Shown here piece after piece: positions 16,617-24,328 of a DNA stretch of 35,038 nt. The stretch covers positions 1 through 35,038 of the forward strand of contig JAGYJW010000061.1 of the NCBI GenBank assembly GCA_018401435.1, written 5' to 3'. How positions within the stretch are numbered: position 1 is the stretch's first letter; every line of letters starts with the position of its first letter. Source of the DNA: Deltaproteobacteria bacterium (GTDB taxonomy: Bacteria; Myxococcota_A; UBA796; UBA2385). The notes below the pieces were generated by a model, which worked only from the letters and a program-made list of their open reading frames with translations, was not told where the DNA came from and did no database searches. A program made the translations under genes and the position numbers.

Positions 16617-17407
16617 GCGTGGCGCCGCTCGGGTGGGCACCCCCCCCTGATCTGGAGCGCTGCCGGCGCTTCCTGGCCCATCGCCCGCCGCCAGGAAGGC
16701 CGCTGCTGTGTGCGCTCACGGGCAGCCACCTCTATGGCTTCTCGTCGCCCGATAGCGATCTGGACCTCAAGGGAATCCACCAGGCCGACAACGAGGCCCT
16801 GCTGGGCTTGGACGCCCAGGCCGAGAACCACGACGCCCTGGAGGTCTTTGAAGGGGTGGAGTGTGACCTCACCACCCACGAGCTGCGCCTTGCGTTGTCC
16901 TTGTTGTTGCGGGGCAATGGCAACCTGCTGGAGCGCCTGGAGAGCCCCTTTCAGCTGCTCGAAGGACCGGTGGTGGCGCAGCTGCGCGAGCTGGGACGGG
17001 GGGCCCGGTCCCAGGCCAGCTTTGGCCACTACCGGGGCTATCTGCAGGCCATGATGCGGGAGCATGGCCGAGAGCAGCCGGCCCAGGCCAAGTCCCTGCT
17101 CTACTGCTTTCGGGTGGCGTTGACGGGGCGCCACCTGATGGAGACCGGCGAGGTGGTGGCCCACCTGCCCACCCTTGCGGTTCAGTTTGGCTATGATGAT
17201 GTGTTGGAGCTTGTTTCCATCAAGGAGTCGGGTGCCGAACAGTGCCCTTGCCCCGCCGATCTGGGCGGGCACCTGCGGGCCCAGCTGCCCGACCTGGTCG
17301 TTGCCCTGGAGCAAGCCAAGGCACATAGCCCGCTGCCCCGGGTGGCCCCCAACCGCGCCGAGGTCGAGGCCTTTCTATTGGAGCGTCGCAGGGCGGCCTG
17401 GCGCTGA
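16613..17407 (+). CDS. Second nucleotidyltransferase (pol-beta superfamily, COG3541-like)
   Basis: This 264-residue protein has the nucleotidyltransferase core GSHLYGFSSPDSDLDLKG at about residues 38-55. A helical C-terminal part follows, with NGNLLERLESP, FGHYRGYLQAMMREH and AKSLLYCFRVALTGRHLMETGE, the order seen in YcgL-type proteins. The start is GTG at 16613, overlapping the upstream TGA (GTGA), so translation is coupled to the ChaN/Tiki-like protein and the two probably work together. It resembles the divergent enzyme at 13424-14761 but is shorter and clearly not a recent duplicate. It may modify, neutralise or be regulated by the neighbour; which is unknown. Confidence 0.85.
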   Translation: MSVAPLGWAPPPDLERCRRFLAHRPPPGRPLLCALTGSHLYGFSSPDSDLDLKGIHQADNEALLGLDAQAENHDALEVFEGVECDLTTHELRLALSLLLRGNGNLLERLESPFQLLEGPVVAQLRELGRGARSQASFGHYRGYLQAMMREHGREQPAQAKSLLYCFRVALTGRHLMETGEVVAHLPTLAVQFGYDDVLELVSIKESGAEQCPCPADLGGHLRAQLPDLVVALEQAKAHSPLPRVAPNRAEVEAFLLERRRAAWR

Positions 17408-17410
17408 GCT

Positions 17411-18313
17411 TCAGTTGCGGTTGTCGATGGTGTCGTCGTCGTGGAGCAGCAGGCCCAGCTTGCCCGTGCCATCGGTCTGTACGAGATCCGGGCGCACGCC
17501 GGCCTCTCGCAGGCGGCCTCGCAGCCGCGACAAGGTGACGTCCAACTTGCGCCGCATGCTGAGACGGTCGCCGGCCTCGCCCCAGACCTGCTGGGCCAGG
17601 GTCTCCCACTCCACCGCGCCGTCGAAGTCAGCCAGCTCGCACAAGACCCGCGCGGCCACGCCGCCGATGGCCAGCACCGGCTCGCCCTCGCGGTGCAGCT
17701 CCACCGAGTCGTAGCGGGTGAGCAGGCGCAAGGGCGCGTGAAGTTTGCCCCGGTAGGCGGTGGCCCGCTGGCCCGCGCGGGCCAACGTGATGCCGACGCC
17801 GCGAAAGTCCCGCCCCCCCACGGTGAAGTGGTCCCCGATGCCAAAGCTGCGGGCCGGCCCGTCGCCGATCTGCATGCGCCAGCCCTCGCCATCGGTCCAC
17901 AGGGTGGCGGCGGCGCCGTGGGTGGGCCGCTCCATCAGCAGGGGGCGCGGATCCAGCACCAGCGAGCAGCCCGAGCCGCCGAGCACCTGCCGGGGCAGGC
18001 CCTCGCCCTCCAGCGCCAGCACCTCGGCGGGAAGCACCACTTCCAGCACCTCGATGGCCAGGTCCGAGGCCAGTCGGATGCGCTGGCCGGGCTCCAGGGT
18101 CACCTCGCTCACCCGCTCCTTGTCCAGGGCCAGCGCACCCCGCAGGGCCAGCAGCCGCAGCTCTCCGCCCCGCAGGCTGAGCAGGGCGTGGGCCTCGGAG
18201 ATGCGGGGATCATCAAAGCGCAGGGCCGCGCCGCGGTGGCGACCGATCAGGTCGCCGGGCACCAATTCGACGGTGCTGCCATCGGGCAGGGACAGGCGGG
18301 CGTGGACGAGCAT
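17411..18313 (-). CDS. FHA domain protein with C-terminal winged-helix DNA-binding domain
   Basis: Residues ~1-75 form an FHA phosphothreonine-binding domain: LIGRHRGAALRFDDPRISEAHALL carries the GR, S and H landmarks, although the conserved S is shifted and N is absent. The middle ~75-205 is unassigned beta-rich sequence. The C-terminal ~95 residues fit an OmpR/PhoB-type winged helix (VLCELADFDGAVEWETLAQQ, LDVTLSRLRGRLREAG). FHA with such a domain suggests a transcription factor driven by Ser/Thr kinase signalling, as in myxobacteria and actinobacteria. It starts 9 nt after the stop of the sterol-desaturase-like gene and ends 3 nt from the convergent nucleotidyltransferase, whose TGA nearly abuts. 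Confidence 0.8.
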   Translation of the reverse strand: MLVHARLSLPDGSTVELVPGDLIGRHRGAALRFDDPRISEAHALLSLRGGELRLLALRGALALDKERVSEVTLEPGQRIRLASDLAIEVLEVVLPAEVLALEGEGLPRQVLGGSGCSLVLDPRPLLMERPTHGAAATLWTDGEGWRMQIGDGPARSFGIGDHFTVGGRDFRGVGITLARAGQRATAYRGKLHAPLRLLTRYDSVELHREGEPVLAIGGVAARVLCELADFDGAVEWETLAQQVWGEAGDRLSMRRKLDVTLSRLRGRLREAGVRPDLVQTDGTGKLGLLLHDDDTIDNRN

Positions 18314-18322
18314 GGCCGCAGC

Positions 18323-19201
18323 CTACTCCGATTCGGGCCGGTTGAGGGCCCGGGCGCGCAGCACGGGGGCGGTCTGGTGCTGCCCATCCTCGCGCCAGCC
18401 CGGCCGCAGCAGCAGGTGGCCCAGGCGCCCCCGCCAGGTCTCTGCGCCGCGCAGATCGCGTCCCAGGGCCCGGAACTCGGCAAAGGCGATGACCAGCGGG
18501 TTGTGGCTGCCCACAGGCACGGTCACGCCATAGTCCGGCGCCTCGGTCTCGGGCTCGAAGCTGCCAAAGAGGCGATCCCACAGAATGAAGATGCCGGCGT
18601 AATTCCGGTCGAGGTAGCGCGGGTTCTTGCCGTGGTGCACCCGGTGATGGGAGGGCGTGTTGAAGACCCAACCGAAGGCCCCCATATCCCTCACCAGCTC
18701 CGTGTGCATCAGGTACTGGTAGAGCAGGTTCACAGCCATCTGGATGATGATCATCTCGACGGGGAAGCCCAGCAGGGGCAGGGCGGCCCAGAAGAGCGGC
18801 TGGTAGAGTTGTTCGGTCCAACTCTGTCGCAAGGCGGTGGACAGGTTGTAGTGTTCGGAGCTGTGGTGGTTGTGGTGGGCGCACCAGAACAGGCGCACCT
18901 CGTGGCCGGCGCGGTGGCTCCAATACATGCACAGGTCGTCGAGGAAGAGCAGGATGAGCCAGCTCCACCAGGCGGGCTGGATCTCGAAGAGCCGGAACTG
19001 GTAGAGCCACGCAAAGAAGCCCACCATCACCAGCTTCCAGCCGGCATCCAACACAAGGTAGCCCACCCCGAGGGACAGGCTGCCGAAGCTGTCCGCCGCG
19101 GCATAGCCCTTCTTGTCGGGGTGGCGCCGCAGCAAGGCGCCTTCGATCACCATGGTGAGCACGAAGGCGGGGATTGCGAGCAGCAGCAGCGGGTCGATCA
19201 C
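18323..19201 (-). CDS. Sterol desaturase / fatty acid hydroxylase superfamily protein
   Basis: This 292-residue integral membrane di-iron enzyme has the three histidine clusters of the superfamily: HRAGH (near residue 95), HHNHHSSEHYN (near 108) and HHRVHH (near 186). They lie between hydrophobic helices at about 3-20, 45-70, 78-95 and 140-165. It would hydroxylate or desaturate a sterol, fatty acid or other lipid at the membrane; the substrate cannot be told. The start GTG overlaps the TGA of the upstream TetR gene (GTGA), so the two are coupled. The arrangement regulator-hydroxylase-FHA factor suggests control of membrane lipid modification. Codon use matches its neighbours. Confidence 0.9.
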   Translation of the reverse strand: MIDPLLLLAIPAFVLTMVIEGALLRRHPDKKGYAAADSFGSLSLGVGYLVLDAGWKLVMVGFFAWLYQFRLFEIQPAWWSWLILLFLDDLCMYWSHRAGHEVRLFWCAHHNHHSSEHYNLSTALRQSWTEQLYQPLFWAALPLLGFPVEMIIIQMAVNLLYQYLMHTELVRDMGAFGWVFNTPSHHRVHHGKNPRYLDRNYAGIFILWDRLFGSFEPETEAPDYGVTVPVGSHNPLVIAFAEFRALGRDLRGAETWRGRLGHLLLRPGWREDGQHQTAPVLRARALNRPESE

Positions 19202-19815
19202 GGGGCGCCTCCACCCAGGGCCGGGGGCCCCAGCTCGCGTTGAATCAGCTCGGCGATGAAGCGCAGCTCCAGGCTGCCGGCCTCCCCCGGCAGGGCCCCG
19301 GCTGCCACGGCGGCCCCTTGCAGCGTGCTGAGCAGGCCCGTGACCACGGTGTCAAAGTCCGGTCGGTGCGCCGCCGCCGGGAAGAGGCCGCGGGCGAAGG
19401 CGCGCTCGCGGTCGGCGTGGGCGCGCAGGGGGCCCTGCAGCTGCTGTCGAAGCTCCGGGTCGCAGCGGGCAGCCAGCAGCAGCTCGAAGAGACCGGCCAG
19501 CCGGGGATCCTGGTAGACCACCCACAGGGCGTGCAGGCCCGCGACCACCGGGTCTTGGGCGCGCAGGGCTGTGGGCAGGGCGCCCAGGAAGTCGTCAAAG
19601 ACGCCCGCGAGGATCCGCTCTGCCGCCGCCCCCATCAGGCCCGCCTTGGTGGGAAAGTGCCGGAAGAGCGCGCCCTGGGACAGGCCCGCCTGTCTTGCGA
19701 CGGCTGCGGTGGTGGCCCCATCCCGACCCTTCTCGGCCAGAATCGTGACGGCGGCGTCGATCAGGGCGTGACGGCTGGCGATGGCTCGGGCCTGTTGGGG
19801 GCTGGGAGTGGACAG
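19198..19815 (-). CDS. TetR family transcriptional regulator
   Basis: Reading back from the AGLMGAAAERI segment, the frame shows the TetR helix-turn-helix (LIDAAVTILAEKGRDGATTAA then ARQAGLSQGALFRHFPTKAGL). A typical variable ligand-binding half follows, giving a total of about 205 residues. No ATG, GTG or TTG precedes the HTH in frame: an in-frame TGA lies at 19822-19824 and the first near-cognate start is CTG at 19815. So the start is uncertain; a non-standard start or an indel in the C-rich stretch is possible. An ATG at 19635 would remove the HTH and is unlikely. It overlaps the downstream desaturase gene by 4 nt and faces the aldehyde dehydrogenase gene across an operator-like palindrome. 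Confidence 0.85.
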   Translation of the reverse strand: MSTPSPQQARAIASRHALIDAAVTILAEKGRDGATTAAVARQAGLSQGALFRHFPTKAGLMGAAAERILAGVFDDFLGALPTALRAQDPVVAGLHALWVVYQDPRLAGLFELLLAARCDPELRQQLQGPLRAHADRERAFARGLFPAAAHRPDFDTVVTGLLSTLQGAAVAAGALPGEAGSLELRFIAELIQRELGPPALGGGAP

Positions 19816-19827
19816 GGTGCCTCAACA

Positions 19828-19851
19828 AAAGCGGGTGACCGCTTTCTTATA
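19828..19851. promoter_or_regulatory. Palindromic operator and -10 element between TetR and aldehyde dehydrogenase genes
   Basis: AAAGCGG-gtga-CCGCTTT (19828-19845) is a perfect 7-bp inverted repeat with a 4-bp centre, the size and shape of TetR-family operators. It immediately adjoins a leftward TATAAG (19846-19851) that fits a -10 box for the TetR operon. Binding here would allow autorepression and could also control the divergent aldehyde dehydrogenase. Confidence 0.65.
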
Positions 19852-19973
19852 GAGCCAAGCAGGGCCGCTGTCCAGAAATCTGCGCGATCGCGGCTGGTCC
19901 GCTATCTGGGGTCGTGCCCCAGGCCCGGTCCTTGCGGGTCGACGCCTTTGCCCTTGCCCCTTGGAGCCCGCCC

Positions 19974-21425
19974 ATGATCGCCCTCGCTGCCCCCTTGCTC
20001 TCCTCGATCTCCGGCTATTGGGCGGGCGCCTTCCAAGACCTGTCCGCGCTGCCCCAGCTGGACGTCTTCGACCCGGCCTCCGGCGCCTTGCTGGCCACGG
20101 TGCCCCAGATGGGCGCCCTGGAGGCCCGGCTGGCGGTGGAGAGCGCGGCTGCGCGCCTGCGGTCGCCCCCCAACCTCCCCGAACGCGGCCGCATCCTCAG
20201 CAATATCGAGGCGGGCTTGCTGGCCGAGCAAGAGCAGTTTGCCGAGCTCATCACCCGCGAGAACGGCAAGCCCCTGGCCGAGGCGCGGGCCGAGGTGGCC
20301 TATGCCGCGGGCTTCTTTCGCGATGCCCGCCGGCACCTGGACGCCTTGCAGCCCAAGACCCTGCCCACCCGGCCCCGGGGCCTGACCTGGCGGGTCCACC
20401 ACCGCCCGGCCGGCGTGGCGGCCCTCATCACGCCGTGGAACTTCCCCATGGGCATGTTGGCCAAGAAGCTGGCGGGGGCCATCGCGGGTGGCTGCCCCTC
20501 GGTGGTCAAGCCCTCCGAGATCACCCCCCTGTCCACCATCGCCTGGTTTGCACAGCTCCATGCCTTGGGTCTGCCGCCGGGCCTGGTCAACCTGGTCTTT
20601 GGAGATGCCGCGGCCATTGGGAAGGTCTTGTGTTCCCACCCAGCGGTGCGCGTGCTCTCCTTCACCGGATCGACGGCGGTGGGCGCGCTGCTCTCGCAGC
20701 AGGCTGCCCCCCACTTCAAGCGCCTGTCCCTTGAGTTGGGCGGCAACGCGCCCTTCCTGGTCTTTGAGGATGCCGACCTCGACACCGCAGTGGACGCATT
20801 GATGGCCAACAAGTTCCGCAACACCGGTCAGACCTGTGTCTGCGCCAACCGCGTCTATGTGGCGCGTGCCATCGCCGAGCCCTTCGTGAGCGCCGTGGCC
20901 GCGCGGGTTCGTGCCTTGCGGGCGGGGCCCGGCATGGAAGCAGGCGTAGACATCGGCCCGATGATCGACGCGCGGGGCTATGCCAAGGTGCACAGCCACG
21001 TGCAAGACGCCCTGGCCATGGGGGCCACGCTGGTGGTGGGCGGATCGGGCGACCCCGCCCAGCGCTTCTTCCCGCCCACGCTGCTCACGGGCATCACCCC
21101 AACGATGGCCTGTGCCAGCGAAGAGACCTTCGGGCCGGTGATCGCCATCTCCGTCTTCGACGATGAAGACGCGATGGTGCAGGCCGCAGACGACACCCCC
21201 TATGGGCTCGCCGCCTATGTCTTCACCGCCGATCGGGCCCGTGCCGACCGGGTGGTCGCGCAGCTTCACTTCGGCCATGTCGCGGTGAATACTGGCAGCG
21301 GCCCCACCCCCGAGGTGCCTTTCGGCGGCTTCCGGTGCTCTGGATTGGGGCGCGAGGGCGGCGCCGAAGGCGTCATGGAGTATGTGGAGCTGCAGACCGT
21401 GCCGTGGGGGCCCGCGGTGGGTTGA
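19974..21425 (+). CDS. NAD(P)-dependent aldehyde dehydrogenase (succinate-semialdehyde dehydrogenase-like)
   Basis: This 483-residue ALDH-superfamily enzyme oxidises an aldehyde to the acid in the cytoplasm. Motifs in order: TPWNFPMGMLAKK (cofactor loop), VVKPSE, FTGSTAVG, general base Glu in LELGGNAPF, nucleophile Cys in NTGQTCVCANR, EETFGPV and the C-terminal PFGGFRCSGLGREGG. Overall it is closest to GabD-type succinate-semialdehyde dehydrogenases, but specificity is not certain. The start has GGAG 7 nt before ATG. It diverges from the TetR-desaturase operon, so the TetR may respond to an aldehyde or lipid substrate. Confidence 0.93.
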   Translation: MIALAAPLLSSISGYWAGAFQDLSALPQLDVFDPASGALLATVPQMGALEARLAVESAAARLRSPPNLPERGRILSNIEAGLLAEQEQFAELITRENGKPLAEARAEVAYAAGFFRDARRHLDALQPKTLPTRPRGLTWRVHHRPAGVAALITPWNFPMGMLAKKLAGAIAGGCPSVVKPSEITPLSTIAWFAQLHALGLPPGLVNLVFGDAAAIGKVLCSHPAVRVLSFTGSTAVGALLSQQAAPHFKRLSLELGGNAPFLVFEDADLDTAVDALMANKFRNTGQTCVCANRVYVARAIAEPFVSAVAARVRALRAGPGMEAGVDIGPMIDARGYAKVHSHVQDALAMGATLVVGGSGDPAQRFFPPTLLTGITPTMACASEETFGPVIAISVFDDEDAMVQAADDTPYGLAAYVFTADRARADRVVAQLHFGHVAVNTGSGPTPEVPFGGFRCSGLGREGGAEGVMEYVELQTVPWGPAVG

Positions 21426-21527
21426 GGCGGGGCCTGACCTCGAGGGGGAGCGCGGTGAGGGTGGGGGGCAGGCCCGGCCCGAGAGGGACGCTGCGCTGCT
21501 CAGGCCTGCCGCTTCACCGCGGCGCGC

Positions 21528-22457
21528 TCAGGTGGATGGGTCGGCGGGGGCCTGGGCGCGCTTGTTGGCCAGCCAGGCTTCGAGCGCGGCCATGGTGCGG
21601 CGATCCTCTGCGGTGGCGGCGCCCCGCTCGGCGGCGGCCCGAAGGGCGTAGAGTCGCGACGCGACGGCGTCCCGGGCGCGGGCTTCAATGGTGCTGCGGC
21701 CTCGCCCTGTGGGCGGCGGGGGCGGAGCCTCTTGCGGGGGTTGCGCGGCGTCCAGGTCCAGTCCGAAGAGGGCGCCCAGGTCCTCCTCGGCCAACAAGCG
21801 GCCGCGCGCGGGAGGCCTGGGCGCCCGAGCCAGAGGGGCCTCGGCCCGCAATACGAGCTGGGCGGGATCGACGCCCCGAAGCAAGAAGAGCAGCTCGGGG
21901 CGGTGGTCCAGCCGGGCGCCCACCCCGTAGAGCGTGGCGGCCTTGTGCTTGCACATCCGCGCGATGTCCGGACAGCTGCAGGTCATCGTGATCTCGGCGG
22001 GCGAGGGAAAGAGCCCGGTCTGTGGCCGGCTGACCCGCTCCATGACGTGGGTGGACAGACGGCCTTGGAGCAGCTCGACCAAGGAGTCGATGTCGCGTGC
22101 ACAATCGCGTCGCAATGCAGCCCAGACCGGCGCGCCCAGGCCCTTTATGCTGACCGTCACGGCGTAGGTGGAATTGCCTTGCACCAGGGCGCTCGCCCCG
22201 CCCTGCTGGATCTTGAGGTCGATGATGGCGCCATTTCGTGCGTAGCTGCGACCGCGCGGCAGGCGGTTGGCATAGTCGACGTAGCGTTCCAGGTTGGTGC
22301 ACCATGCCTGGCCCCAGAAGCTGCGGGCGATGGTCCGGCCCTCGATCACGACCGGTTCCAGGTCCTCTCCTGCCTTTCGACGGCGCTTGATCTCGGAGTG
22401 GGCGTAGGCCTGAAGGGTTCCGACCGAGAGCCGGGCGGGCGGGTAGTCATTCCACAT
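21528..22457 (-). CDS. SWIM zinc-finger protein
   Basis: This 309-residue protein has the SWIM motif CSCPDIARMCKH (near residues 158-170), a zinc site used in DNA or protein binding. The N-terminal part (IARSFWGQAWCTNLERYVDYANRLPRGRSYARNG) is the standard lead-in of SWIM proteins encoded beside SNF2 helicases. The C-terminal ~90 residues are proline-rich then helical. Its ATG lies 3 nt after the stop of the SNF2 gene, so they form one operon, a known pairing in many bacteria. The role is inferred to be DNA repair or remodelling as partner of the helicase. Confidence 0.88.
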   Translation of the reverse strand: MWNDYPPARLSVGTLQAYAHSEIKRRRKAGEDLEPVVIEGRTIARSFWGQAWCTNLERYVDYANRLPRGRSYARNGAIIDLKIQQGGASALVQGNSTYAVTVSIKGLGAPVWAALRRDCARDIDSLVELLQGRLSTHVMERVSRPQTGLFPSPAEITMTCSCPDIARMCKHKAATLYGVGARLDHRPELLFLLRGVDPAQLVLRAEAPLARAPRPPARGRLLAEEDLGALFGLDLDAAQPPQEAPPPPPTGRGRSTIEARARDAVASRLYALRAAAERGAATAEDRRTMAALEAWLANKRAQAPADPST

Positions 22458-22460
22458 GGT

Positions 22461-24290
22461 CTACTCGGATGCTGCGGAGTGGAGATCCAGGCGGACGAGC
22501 CGCAACAGATCTTCGTTGGACATGGAGGTGAGGTCCAGCTCTGCGCCGCCTTCGAGCAGGCCATGCGAGAGCTGCCGCTTGGATTCGATCAATCGGTCGA
22601 TTGCGTCTTCGATGGTGCCCTTGCACAGGAACTTGTGAACAAGCACGTTGCGGTGTTGGCCGATGCGGTAGGCGCGGTCGGTGGCCTGCTCCTCGACCGC
22701 CGGATTCCACCACCGGTCAAAGTGCACCACGTGGGAGGCGGCCGTCAGGTTGAGGCCGGAGCCCCCGGCCTTGAGCGAGAGTACGAAGAAGGGCACGGAC
22801 TCGTCTTCTTGGAATTGGCGGACCCGCTCCTTGCGCTGGCGCACAGAGGTCTGCCCATGCAGGTGCAGACCGGGCCGGCCGAACAGACCGCCCAGAAAGC
22901 CCACCAGGGGCTCGATCACTTCGCGGAACTGGGTGAAGACCAGCAGCTTCTCCTGGCGCGCGGCCACCACCTCGCAGATCTCCTGGAGCCGCGCCCACTT
23001 GCCGCTGTCGGCCGCCTCCCATGCCCCGTCTCCCAGCCACTGGGAGGGGTGGTTGCAGATCTGCTTGAGCCGCATCAAGGACGACAGGACGAGGCCGCGC
23101 CGCGCGATTCCGGATGCGGTCTGGAGGCTCTGGGCCAGGTCCGCCACCGCCTCGCCATAGAGGGCGGCCTGTCGCGTGGACAGGTTGCAATAGGCCCGCA
23201 CCTCGGTCTTGTCGGGCAGGTCTGCGATGACGTTCTTGTCGGTCTTGAGTCGGCGCAGCAAGGTGGGTTGCACCAGGTTGCGCAAGGGGCTGTAGTCCCC
23301 GGTCTCTGCCAGTCGGCGGGTGACCTGGGCGAATGCCTTGGCCGAGCCAAGCAGGCCCGGGTTGAGCAGATCGTAGAGCGACCAGAGGTCGCTCAGGCGG
23401 TTCTCGATGGGTGTGCCGGTGAGCGCGACCCGCCCGTGGGCCCGCAGCTTCTTGGCGGCCTTGCTTTGTTTCGCGGCAGGATTCTTGATGGCCTGGGCCT
23501 CATCGAGGATGAGCAGATCCCAGGTGCGCGACCGGGGCCAGCTCTGGCGCAGCAGGCTGCCATAGGTGGTGATGACGAGGTCATAGCCGTCGAGATCCGG
23601 GGCGTCGAGGGCCGCGATGTCGCGGGCTGACATGGCGGAGCTGTGCACCACCCGCAGCTTCAGGCCGGGAGCGAAGCGGCCGGCCTCCTCCACCCAGTTG
23701 GCCATCAAGGATGTGGGCGAAACGAGCAAGCTGGGGCCCTCGATGCCTTCAGACCGGCGGGCCAGCAGCAGGGCGAGGACCTGGAGGGTCTTTCCCAGGC
23801 CCATGTCATCGGCCAGGCAGGCGCCGAGTCCGAGGCCCGTGACCAGGGAGAGCCAACGCAAGCCGGCCAGCTGGTAGGGGCGCAAGCGGCCCTTCAGGCC
23901 GGGGGGAGGCCCCCGGACCGCGAGGCCATCGGGTGCACGCAAGTCTGCAAGGCGAGCGGCCAGCCAAGGCCCGCCAACCACAGCAGACCATTCGGGATCC
24001 GGCGCGCTGGCTGCATTGTCTTCCAGCCCCGCTCCGGCGACCAGGCGCAGGGCCTCGACAAAGGGGAGGCCCCGGGCGCGCGCGATGGATTGCACCCCTT
24101 GCAGGCGCGCGAGCTCGGTTTGCAGGCGGGCGGCGTCCACCTGCACCCACTGGCCGCGCACCTGGGTGAGGCTGCTGGTCTCGGCCAGGATGGCTTGGAT
24201 CTCGGCCGCCGTGAGGGGTGCCCCGTCCAGGGTCAGGTTGACCTGGAAGTCGAGCAGCGCGTTGAGTCCCACAACCGAAGGCGGGCTCAC
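22461..24290 (-). CDS. SNF2-family helicase, C-terminal two-thirds (frameshifted gene)
   Basis: This 609-residue frame carries the SNF2-associated domain start (VVGLNALLDFQVNLTLDG), then the ATPase. Walker A is DDMGLGKTLQVLA, motif II is LLILDEAQAIKNP, motif III is ALTGTPIENRLSDLWSL. The C-terminal helicase half follows, with LKAGGSGLNLTAASHVVHFDRWWNP and TDRAYRIGQHRNV. It is a double-stranded DNA translocase rather than a strand separator by family knowledge. The GTG at 24290 is merely where the frame opens; the conserved protein continues upstream through two frame changes (about 24296-24335) into the ORF at 24329. It is coupled with the SWIM gene, whose start is 3 nt downstream. Confidence 0.93.
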   Translation of the reverse strand: MSPPSVVGLNALLDFQVNLTLDGAPLTAAEIQAILAETSSLTQVRGQWVQVDAARLQTELARLQGVQSIARARGLPFVEALRLVAGAGLEDNAASAPDPEWSAVVGGPWLAARLADLRAPDGLAVRGPPPGLKGRLRPYQLAGLRWLSLVTGLGLGACLADDMGLGKTLQVLALLLARRSEGIEGPSLLVSPTSLMANWVEEAGRFAPGLKLRVVHSSAMSARDIAALDAPDLDGYDLVITTYGSLLRQSWPRSRTWDLLILDEAQAIKNPAAKQSKAAKKLRAHGRVALTGTPIENRLSDLWSLYDLLNPGLLGSAKAFAQVTRRLAETGDYSPLRNLVQPTLLRRLKTDKNVIADLPDKTEVRAYCNLSTRQAALYGEAVADLAQSLQTASGIARRGLVLSSLMRLKQICNHPSQWLGDGAWEAADSGKWARLQEICEVVAARQEKLLVFTQFREVIEPLVGFLGGLFGRPGLHLHGQTSVRQRKERVRQFQEDESVPFFVLSLKAGGSGLNLTAASHVVHFDRWWNPAVEEQATDRAYRIGQHRNVLVHKFLCKGTIEDAIDRLIESKRQLSHGLLEGGAELDLTSMSNEDLLRLVRLDLHSAASE

Positions 24291-24328
24291 TGACCGTCGC
24301 CGTCACCAGGCGGCGCCTGACACTCGCG

